From the NCBI GenBank assembly GCA_021787655.1, contig JAJYLM010000054.1:1-12742 (forward strand): a stretch of 12,742 bases of DNA, given 5' to 3'. The notes beneath the pieces are model-generated. The model had not been told where the DNA came from. It ran no database searches and saw nothing but the letters and a program-made list of their open reading frames with translations. The DNA comes from a bacterium (GTDB taxonomy: Bacteria > JAMCPX01). The translations under genes were made by a program, and so were the position numbers. Below, piece after piece: positions 1 through 5,471 of this stretch. Each line of letters begins with the position of its first letter. Positions within the stretch are counted from its first letter, which is position 1.

Positions 1-1
1 G

Positions 2-376
2 ATCAACTGCGAAACGGATTTTGTCGCACGGACCTCGGATTTTAAGATGTTTGCGAAAGACATAGCCATGCAGATAGCAGCGGCAAACCCCCTGTACGTC
101 GACCGGGAAGCGGTCCCGGCAGAGATCGTCGCAAAAGAGAAAGAGATCTATGCCGATCAGTCCAAAGCATCGGGCAAGCCGGCCGCTGTCATAGAAAAGA
201 TGGTACAGGGCAAACTCGACAAGTTCTACAAGGAAGTCTGTCTGGTAGAGCAGAGTTACATCCGTGACCCGAATGTCGTTATCGGAGATCTTCTGAAATC
301 CATGATTTCCAAAGTCGGAGAAAACGTCATTATCAGACGGTTCACACGGTACCAGATCGGGGAAACAGCAAAATAA
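2..376 (+). CDS. tsf: Elongation factor Ts, C-terminal part (5' truncated by window)
   Basis: EF-Ts is the nucleotide exchange factor that regenerates EF-Tu-GTP during translation. The frame is open from base 2 and begins with the family signature NCETDFVART, which lies at the start of the EF-Ts core. About 115 residues follow that signature, including a helical, Lys-rich stretch and the typical end 'VCLVEQSYIRDP'. The tail is far shorter than in the E. coli protein, so this is probably the compact form of roughly 200 residues, as in Thermus. The start codon lies outside the window. The TAA stop is 8 bp before pyrH, consistent with an rpsB-tsf-pyrH-frr operon. Confidence 0.95.
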   Translation: MNCETDFVARTSDFKMFAKDIAMQIAAANPLYVDREAVPAEIVAKEKEIYADQSKASGKPAAVIEKMVQGKLDKFYKEVCLVEQSYIRDPNVVIGDLLKSMISKVGENVIIRRFTRYQIGETAK

Positions 377-384
377 CAGGAAGC

Positions 385-1107
385 ATGGGCACCATTAAAT
401 ATAAAAGGATACTGTTAAAGCTCAGCGGTGAGATCCTTGGGGGCGAAAAAGGTTCCGGTTTTGCCTCCACAACGCTGCGGGACATCGCCGATCAGATCAA
501 AGAGATCGTCGGGCTCGGCGTACAGGTCGCCATGGTCATCGGGGGCGGAAACCTGGTACGGGGAGACGGACTATCACTCGAGCTCGGGATTGATCGGGCT
601 ACCGCCGACTACATGGGTATGCTCTCAACAACTATCAATGCGATAGCACTGCAGGACGTACTCGAGCACGAGAATGTCCACACGCGGGTACAGACCGCGA
701 TAGAAATGCACGAAATTGCCGAGCCGTATATCAGGAGAAGGGCACTGCGTCACCTGGAAAAGGGGCGCGTGGTGATCTTTGCTGCAGGGACCGGTAACCC
801 CTACTTTACCACCGATACCGCGGCCGCATTACGGGCCATCGAGGTCAAGGCTGACATTCTCATGAAGGCAACCAAGGTCGATGGTGTTTATGACGCCGAT
901 CCGAATCTCGTCAAGTCAGCGGTAAAATTCGACCAGTTGAAATACATCGACATCTTAAAACGCGGTCTTAAAGTGATGGATTCAACTGCAATCTCACTGA
1001 GCATGGACAACAATTTTCCCATTATCGTTTTTGACATCAATATTAAAGACAACATCAAGAGGATTGTCCTCGGCGAGAAGGTCGGAACACTTATCACAGG
1101 AAGGTGA
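385..1107 (+). CDS. pyrH: Uridylate (UMP) kinase
   Basis: Cytosolic UMP kinase of the amino-acid-kinase fold, converting UMP and ATP to UDP and ADP in pyrimidine nucleotide synthesis. The 240-residue length is normal for the family. Visible motifs are KLSGE (residues 12-16), the glycine-rich GGGN (53-56), TADYMGML (73-80), GTGNPYFTTDTAA (135-147, nucleotide and UMP contacts) and DGVYDADP (166-173). The start is the only ATG near tsf; an AGGA at 378-381 lies only 3 bases before it, so the ribosome binding site is close. It sits 8 bp after tsf, and its TGA stop lies inside the Shine-Dalgarno sequence of frr, so translation of the two is probably coupled. Confidence 0.97.
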   Translation: MGTIKYKRILLKLSGEILGGEKGSGFASTTLRDIADQIKEIVGLGVQVAMVIGGGNLVRGDGLSLELGIDRATADYMGMLSTTINAIALQDVLEHENVHTRVQTAIEMHEIAEPYIRRRALRHLEKGRVVIFAAGTGNPYFTTDTAAALRAIEVKADILMKATKVDGVYDADPNLVKSAVKFDQLKYIDILKRGLKVMDSTAISLSMDNNFPIIVFDINIKDNIKRIVLGEKVGTLITGR

Positions 1108-1112
1108 ACACA

Positions 1113-1670
1113 ATGGATGAGAAAATACTCCACCTTACCAGAGAAAAAATGGAGAAAACCATTGCAGCTTTCAGGAATGAGCTGTCAAAACTCAGGACAG
1201 GCAGGGCATCCGCTTCCATTCTCGATATTGTCAAAGTGGATTACTACGGTACCCCGACACCGATCAGCCAGATGGCGTCCGTTGCAACGCCGGATCCGAG
1301 GCAGATCACGATTCAGCCCTGGGACGTGAAAGCAATCGCCCTTATAGAAAAAGCGATTCTTGCATCGGAGCTCGGCTTAACACCCGTCAACGACGGCAAG
1401 ATTATTCGCATTTCCATCCCACCCCTGACTGAAGAGCGGAGGAAGGAACTGACCAGGGTGATAGGAAAGATGCTCGAGGAAGCACGGGTATCAGTCAGGA
1501 ATATACGCAGGGTGTCGATCGATGACCTGAAGAAGTCAGAAAAAGACAAGCAGCTCAGCGAAGACGATTCCAAGGTCCTGCAGAAGAAGGTCCAGTCCAT
1601 CACCGACGAAAATATGAAGAAGATCGACGAAATCTCCGAAAAAAAGAACAAAGAACTCATGGAGGTATAG
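1113..1670 (+). CDS. frr: Ribosome recycling factor
   Basis: RRF splits the post-termination ribosome together with EF-G. From ATG 1113 the product is 185 residues, exactly the usual RRF length. An upstream in-frame GTG at 1104 would add three residues, but it lies inside the purine-rich AGGAAGGTGA (1098-1107), which is well placed as the Shine-Dalgarno of ATG 1113. Family hallmarks are ELSKLRTGRAS near residues 22-32, the YYGTPTPI segment, IQPWD, the ERRKEL region and a Lys/Glu-rich C-terminal helix ending LMEV. The last three codons contain GGAGGT (1661-1666), which looks like the ribosome binding site of the next gene. The stop is TAG. Confidence 0.96.
   Translation: MDEKILHLTREKMEKTIAAFRNELSKLRTGRASASILDIVKVDYYGTPTPISQMASVATPDPRQITIQPWDVKAIALIEKAILASELGLTPVNDGKIIRISIPPLTEERRKELTRVIGKMLEEARVSVRNIRRVSIDDLKKSEKDKQLSEDDSKVLQKKVQSITDENMKKIDEISEKKNKELMEV
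1661..1666 (+). promoter_or_regulatory. Ribosome binding site inside the end of frr, for the M20 gene
   Basis: GGAGGT overlaps the last sense codons of frr. It is a near-perfect anti-16S match with nothing else to serve, so it marks where the next gene's start should be: about 5-10 bases on, around 1671-1677. In the M20 frame that region holds only ATA (1671), ATT (1677) and then CTG (1680). This site is the main reason to place the M20 start here and not at GTG 1800. Confidence 0.6.
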
Positions 1671-1676
1671 ATATCA

Positions 1677-2831
1677 ATTCTGCCTCTCTCGAAAATCCTC
1701 GACCGCTCTTACCCTGAAGCGGCGGCCCTTGCCGGCTACCTGTATCACCACCCGGAGTACGGCTTACATGAGCACGAGGCGAAAAAGAATATCTGCGGCG
1801 TGCTGAGTGCACATCATTTTTCTGTTCAGGACGTCAGGGGACTTCCGACCGCATTTGTCGCAACGTACGGGACGGGTAAACCGGTCATCGCACTGCTCGC
1901 CGAGTACGATGCTTTGGAAGGGCTCGGTCATGCCTGCGGACATCATCTCATCTCCGGAATGTCGGTGCTTGCTGCTCTCAGCATAGCATCCATCGTAAAG
2001 CCTTCGGCCGGTACGCTGACCGTGGTCGGATGCCCTGCTGAAGAGACCATTGGTGCGAAAGCACTGCTCGTCCGCAAGGGTGTGTTCCGGGACGTGGACG
2101 CCGCCATGATGATCCATCCGGCGGATAAAACCGAGATCATAAAACTATCGCTTTCGCTCGAGCGGTTTTCAGTCGTGTTCAAGGGTGTTTCATCCCATGC
2201 ATCCGCAAATCCATGGCAGGGCAAAAATGCGCTCTCCGGCATGATGTCACTGTTTCAGGCCATCGACGCAACCAGGATAACCCTGCCCGCCGGCAACAAG
2301 ATAAACGGTATCATCAAACAGGGAGGAACCGCCGCAAACATCATCCCGGACATGGCGCAGGCAGAATTTTTCATCAGGGCAACAGACCTCCGGTCGCATG
2401 CAGTGCTGGTCAAAAGGTTTACCGCAGCAGTGCGTGGCGCTGCGGGCGCTTTTCACCTCGGTCACACGATCAAGCGGCTGGGTAATGTCTATTTCCCTCT
2501 GGAACCGAATACCGCTCTTGCACGTGTTTTCGAGCGTCAGTTGACCGGGCTCGGAGTCCGGATCGACAGTTTTTTTACGGACAAGGAACTTGGTTCATCG
2601 GATATCGGCAACGTCAGCCAGGCTGTTCCGGCGATCCATCCGACCCTCGCGATAACTTCTGCCGGCTGCCCGGCACACTCGGAAGCATTCAGGATCCAGG
2701 GAAACAAACCGCAGGCATACGCCGGAATGCGCACCGGTGCGATGGCGCTTGCCATGACTGTTCTGGAGTTATATAAGAACAAAGCTTTACTTTCAAATAT
2801 AAAAAAAGAACATCTTGAAAAATATGATTGA
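1677..2831 (+). CDS. M20-family metallo-amidohydrolase with a non-canonical start
   Basis: Metal-dependent amidohydrolase of the M20 peptidase clan (AbgB, aminoacylase or PM20D2-like), predicted to cleave an amide bond in a small N-acyl amino acid or dipeptide; the substrate is unknown. Numbering from ATT 1677: EYDAL at 76-80, the metal-binding HACGHH at 85-90 (Cys87, His89), the PAEET catalytic glutamates (122-123), MIHP (His147), the lid-domain motif SSHAS, and a late PAHSEAF histidine. The first conventional start, GTG 1800, would delete about 41 residues that are plainly family sequence ('LYHHPEYGLHEHEAKK'). The frame is open back to the frr TAG without ATG, GTG or TTG. ATT 1677 is a best guess; ATA 1671, CTG 1680 or stop readthrough are alternatives. 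It is the same frame as frr. Confidence 0.85.
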   Translation: MLPLSKILDRSYPEAAALAGYLYHHPEYGLHEHEAKKNICGVLSAHHFSVQDVRGLPTAFVATYGTGKPVIALLAEYDALEGLGHACGHHLISGMSVLAALSIASIVKPSAGTLTVVGCPAEETIGAKALLVRKGVFRDVDAAMMIHPADKTEIIKLSLSLERFSVVFKGVSSHASANPWQGKNALSGMMSLFQAIDATRITLPAGNKINGIIKQGGTAANIIPDMAQAEFFIRATDLRSHAVLVKRFTAAVRGAAGAFHLGHTIKRLGNVYFPLEPNTALARVFERQLTGLGVRIDSFFTDKELGSSDIGNVSQAVPAIHPTLAITSAGCPAHSEAFRIQGNKPQAYAGMRTGAMALAMTVLELYKNKALLSNIKKEHLEKYD

Positions 2832-2862
2832 CCTGTTCTATGAAGAAGTGCTACAAACAGGT
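2828..2862 (+). promoter_or_regulatory. Possible ferredoxin promoter with flanking inverted repeat
   Basis: TTGACC (2828-2833), which overlaps the M20 stop codon, is followed after 18 bases by TACAAA (2852-2857), a plausible sigma-70 pair. The inverted repeat ACCTGTT (2831-2837) and AACAGGT (2856-2862) is a perfect 7-base match, and the two arms touch the -35 and -10. This could be an operator with half-sites about two helical turns apart, or a weak hairpin. The promoter is inferred from spacing alone. Confidence 0.35.
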
Positions 2863-2891
2863 GTTCAAACTATAAAAAGGAGGAATTTGAC

Positions 2892-3092
2892 ATGGCGATG
2901 AAGATTACCGAAGAGTGCATTGCCTGTGGCGTCTGCGAACCAGAATGTCCGCGCGGAGCCATAAGTCCGGGGGATCTCTACGTAATAGACCCCGCAAAAT
3001 GCACGGAGGACGATGAAGAAATCAAGGCCGGTAAGATAACAGTACAATATTGCGTTGCAGTTTGCCCTGTTAACTGCATCATTAAAGCCTGA
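2892..3092 (+). CDS. Small bacterial-type 2[4Fe-4S] ferredoxin with an altered second cluster site
   Basis: A 66-residue electron carrier resembling the Allochromatium/YfhL class of ferredoxins. The first motif is complete: Cys9, Cys12, Cys15 and Cys19-Pro. In the second motif, Cys37 is followed by T-E-D where the family has CxxC, so the usual fourth ligand is Asp40. The stretch between that position and the next Cys is 13 residues, against 8 in Allochromatium ferredoxin. Cys54, Cys58-Pro and Cys62 follow; Cys62 matches the extra non-ligand Cys of the Allochromatium protein. Cluster II therefore may be Asp-ligated or [3Fe-4S]. The start is clear: AAGGAGG at 2877-2883 lies 8 bases before the ATG. 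A terminator follows. Confidence 0.93.
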   Translation: MAMKITEECIACGVCEPECPRGAISPGDLYVIDPAKCTEDDEEIKAGKITVQYCVAVCPVNCIIKA

Positions 3093-3096
3093 ACGA

Positions 3097-3128
3097 AAAA
3101 AGGACGGCCCTCAGCGGCCGTCCTTTTT
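3097..3128 (+). terminator. Intrinsic terminator after the ferredoxin gene
   Basis: A perfect 8-bp G+C-rich stem, GGACGGCC (3102-3109) with GGCCGTCC (3116-3123), has a 6-base loop, is followed by TTTTT and is preceded by AAAAA that can lengthen the stem. It lies 4 bases after the ferredoxin stop. It should end the tsf-pyrH-frr-M20-ferredoxin transcript and isolate tyrS. The flanking A and T runs would let it work in both directions. Confidence 0.92.
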
Positions 3129-3163
3129 CATGACACCGCTCTAAAATCCGCACACTGTATTTC

Positions 3164-4357
3164 ATGGATTTTATTTCTCTCATAAAAAAAGGTTCTGTTG
3201 AGATTATCCAGGAACAAGAACTGAATAAGCGAATATCCACCGGCAAGCCCCTCAGGATCAAAGCCGGTTTCGATCCGACGTCGCCGGATATCCACCTCGG
3301 CCACACCGTACTCATGGAAAAGCTCAGGCATTTTCAGCTTGCCGGGCATACGATTGTTTTTCTGATTGGAGATTTTACGGCAATGATCGGAGATCCCACC
3401 GGCGTATCGGTCACCAGACCCCAGCTCTCGCGGGAACAGGTGCTGGAGAACGCAGCAACGTACACGCAGCAGGCCTTTAAGCTCCTCGACCCCGGGAAAA
3501 CCGAGGTCCGCTACAATTCCGAGTGGTTTCTGAAATTCGACATGCACGATCTCCTCAAGCTCGCATCGAGATACACGGTCGCACGCCTGCTCGAGAGGGA
3601 TGATTTTACGAAGCGCTATGCGGAAAAAAAACCAATCGGTATCCATGAACTGTTGTACCCGCTGATGCAGGGGTATGACTCGGTCGTTTTGAAAGCCGAC
3701 GTCGAGATCGGAGGATCGGACCAGAAATTCAATCTCCTGGTCGGCAGGGTACTCCAGGAAGCCTACGGGTTGCCGCCACAGATCGTGCTGACCATGCCGC
3801 TGCTCCTGGGAACAGACGGCATACGAAAGATGAGCAAATCCTACGGTAATTATATCGGGATCCAGGAATCTGCGGATACGATGTACGGAAAGCTCATGAG
3901 CATTTCGGATGAGCTTATGTGGACATACTACGAGCTCTTGACGGACATGCCGCAGGCCGACATAGAACATCTCAAAGACCAGGCTGGCCGGAAAAAGATA
4001 AACCCCATGGACGTCAAAAAACAGCTCGCGTTCAGACTGTGTCAGAAATTTCACACCGGGGAGCAGGCCCGCAGCGCACAGGAGTCTTTTGAAAAGGTAT
4101 TCTCCCGGAAGGAGGTACCCGACCGGATCGAAGAATTCAGGCTTCAATCCGCGGGCGAACCTGTTTTTCTGTACCAGATACTGGTCGATGTTGCCGCGGC
4201 ACCTAGTAAAACTGAGGCAAAACGCCTCATCCAGGGAGGCGGTATTACGGTGAACAGCACACCGGTAAAAGATCTCTTTTATAAATTAGACACCCGGGGA
4301 GAGTACGTGCTGCAAGCAGGAAAACACGCACCGTTCAAAATCATTTTTGAAGCATGA
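3164..4357 (+). CDS. tyrS: Tyrosyl-tRNA synthetase
   Basis: Class I synthetase that charges tRNA-Tyr with tyrosine in the cytosol. It is 397 residues long, close to the roughly 400-residue bacterial type. The HIGH-type motif is HLGH (44-47) after GFDPTSPDI. The second ATP-binding loop is KMSKS (222-226) after GTDGIR. An IGGSDQ motif of the tyrosine pocket lies between them. The last 65 or so residues form an S4 RNA-binding domain ('SKTEAKRLIQGGGITVN'). ATG 3164 gives a normal N-terminus, but no Shine-Dalgarno sequence is visible before it. A TAAAAT at 3142-3147 could be a -10 placing the transcript start only about 10 bases upstream. Confidence 0.97.
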   Translation: MDFISLIKKGSVEIIQEQELNKRISTGKPLRIKAGFDPTSPDIHLGHTVLMEKLRHFQLAGHTIVFLIGDFTAMIGDPTGVSVTRPQLSREQVLENAATYTQQAFKLLDPGKTEVRYNSEWFLKFDMHDLLKLASRYTVARLLERDDFTKRYAEKKPIGIHELLYPLMQGYDSVVLKADVEIGGSDQKFNLLVGRVLQEAYGLPPQIVLTMPLLLGTDGIRKMSKSYGNYIGIQESADTMYGKLMSISDELMWTYYELLTDMPQADIEHLKDQAGRKKINPMDVKKQLAFRLCQKFHTGEQARSAQESFEKVFSRKEVPDRIEEFRLQSAGEPVFLYQILVDVAAAPSKTEAKRLIQGGGITVNSTPVKDLFYKLDTRGEYVLQAGKHAPFKIIFEA

Positions 4358-4405
4358 TGCATGCGCACCCTGCGCAGCGATCGTGCACACATATTTAAAA
4401 AACTA

Positions 4406-4433
4406 TTGACCGCGCTGAATTTAATTTTATATT
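4406..4433 (+). promoter_or_regulatory. Predicted sigma-70 promoter for the ferritin-like pair
   Basis: TTGACC (4406-4411) and TATATT (4428-4433) are separated by 16 bases, in an A+T-rich stretch of the 119-bp gap between tyrS and the first ferritin-like gene. The predicted transcript start is near 4440, leaving a leader of about 37 bases. Match to consensus is good for both boxes. Confidence 0.6.
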
Positions 4434-4460
4434 CTTTATATTCCGTCAGGGATATTGAAT
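4431..4460 (+). repeat. Imperfect inverted repeat over the predicted transcript start
   Basis: ATTC (4431-4434) and ATATTCC (4438-4444) face GGGATAT (4449-4455) and GAAT (4457-4460) around a GTCA centre. Pairing is 7 bp with one G-T, then 4 more bp across a small internal bulge. Lying on the -10 and start site of an oxidative-stress-type operon, it could be an operator. It does not match the PerR or Fur consensus that I know. Confidence 0.35.
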
Positions 4461-4476
4461 CATTTAAGGAGATTTT

Positions 4477-4929
4477 ATGGAGAAGCAGTATAAAGACATA
4501 GTCCAGTTCGCGATAGACAGGGAGCAGGACGCGTATAATTTCTATATCGAGGCGAAAAAGAGCGCAACAACGTCGAATGCAGTAACGTTCTTCAATCAAC
4601 TCGCACAGCAGGAGCTGATCCACAAGCAAAAGCTCGAGGGTATGAAGCTGTCACAAGAGGTCATGATGGACCTCTCTGTTCTCACCATCAACGACTACAC
4701 TGTGCAGGAGTCCTTTTCACCCGACATGCAGTACCACATGGAATACCAGCAGATACTGTTGCTGGCGATCAAACGGGAAACCATGTCGGAGAAGCTGTAT
4801 ACGGATATGCGCCGGATCGTCAAGGAGCCGGAACAACAAAAAATATTCGACCGGCTGATAAAAGAAGAGCACTCCCACCGCGATTCGCTTCAGATGGAAT
4901 ATGATGCATTCGTTCTTACAGAAGATTAA
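4477..4929 (+). CDS. Ferritin-like diiron protein (rubrerythrin domain only), first of a pair
   Basis: A 150-residue all-helical protein of the ferritin/rubrerythrin fold with the duplicated diiron pattern: Glu16 (REQDAY), E46-x2-H49, Glu101 (RETMSE) and E131-x2-H134. All six expected ligands are present, so peroxide reduction or iron oxidation is likely. There is no C-terminal rubredoxin domain (no CxxC pairs), so it is not a full rubrerythrin and its electron donor must be separate. A good AAGGAG ribosome site lies at 4468-4473. It is followed after 15 bp by a second, divergent ferritin-like gene and is predicted to share its promoter at 4406. The precise substrate is not visible in the sequence. 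Confidence 0.88.
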   Translation: MEKQYKDIVQFAIDREQDAYNFYIEAKKSATTSNAVTFFNQLAQQELIHKQKLEGMKLSQEVMMDLSVLTINDYTVQESFSPDMQYHMEYQQILLLAIKRETMSEKLYTDMRRIVKEPEQQKIFDRLIKEEHSHRDSLQMEYDAFVLTED

Positions 4930-4944
4930 ACAGGAGGTACATAA

Positions 4945-5463
4945 ATGGAAAACAGAGATAAAGAACTGCTCACGGTGTTGAAAACCGCCAATGAATCGGA
5001 GAAAGAAGCACTTCTTACATACCTGAAGTTTGCACGGCAGACACAGGATAGTGGCGGTAAAAACATGTTCATCCGGCTCGCGATAGATGAGTTCGGACAT
5101 ATGACGCTTCTGGACAACCAAATCAGCAGCGTGATTGCCCAAAAGGGCTGGCAATCGGTGTCCATTGACCGGTCAATGGTAGAACCCTTGCTGCCGAAAA
5201 TCAGCACAAAGGATATTCAGACCATGGGCAAAGCAAATGCCACCGAGCTTTCGGCACTTGAAACTGCACGGGCGCTGGAACAGCGGGCTATTGATTATTA
5301 CTCCGCCAACGCCAAAAATGCCGCACTTCCGGAAATACAGCAAACGTTCAAGAGGCTCTCCGAGATGGAAGAGGCCCATTACACCATGATCCAGGCAGAA
5401 ATCGACAACATCAAGAAAACAGGTTTCTGGTTCGATACAATCGAATATTCTGTCGAGATGTAA
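4945..5463 (+). CDS. Ferritin-like diiron protein, second of a pair
   Basis: A 172-residue rubrerythrin-type helical protein. The ligand set is visible as Glu19 (SEKEALLTY), E49-x2-H52, Glu112 (LEQRAIDYY) and E142-x2-H145. An extended middle linker (roughly residues 65-100) sets it apart from its upstream neighbour. The C-terminus ends in an aromatic segment, FWFDTIEYS, common in rubrerythrin-like proteins, but again no rubredoxin domain follows. A strong AGGAGGT at 4932-4938 precedes the ATG. The pair is clearly co-transcribed; the products may form a hetero-oligomer or act on different peroxides, which is inference. The gene ends 8 bp before the convergent transglycosylase gene. Confidence 0.87.
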   Translation: MENRDKELLTVLKTANESEKEALLTYLKFARQTQDSGGKNMFIRLAIDEFGHMTLLDNQISSVIAQKGWQSVSIDRSMVEPLLPKISTKDIQTMGKANATELSALETARALEQRAIDYYSANAKNAALPEIQQTFKRLSEMEEAHYTMIQAEIDNIKKTGFWFDTIEYSVEM

Positions 5464-5471
5464 TACCGCAC

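Noticed and set aside
1104..1112. GTG 1104 as the start of frr
   Set aside because: It lies inside the Shine-Dalgarno sequence that serves ATG 1113, and the ATG gives the canonical 185-residue length.
1668..1670. frr TAG as a pyrrolysine or readthrough codon making an RRF-M20 fusion
   Set aside because: The RRF ends at its normal length with a normal C-terminus, and a good ribosome site for a separate start is present. Readthrough is kept only as a formal alternative.
3128..4147. A 339-codon open frame on the minus strand across tyrS
   Set aside because: tyrS has both synthetase motifs and an S4 domain on the plus strand; the antisense translation shows no recognisable motif or ribosome site.
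4363..4379. TGCGCA-CCC-TGCGCA as a terminator for tyrS
   Set aside because: The arms are themselves palindromic, the stem is only 6 bp with a 3-base loop, and no T run follows, so it is weak as an intrinsic terminator.
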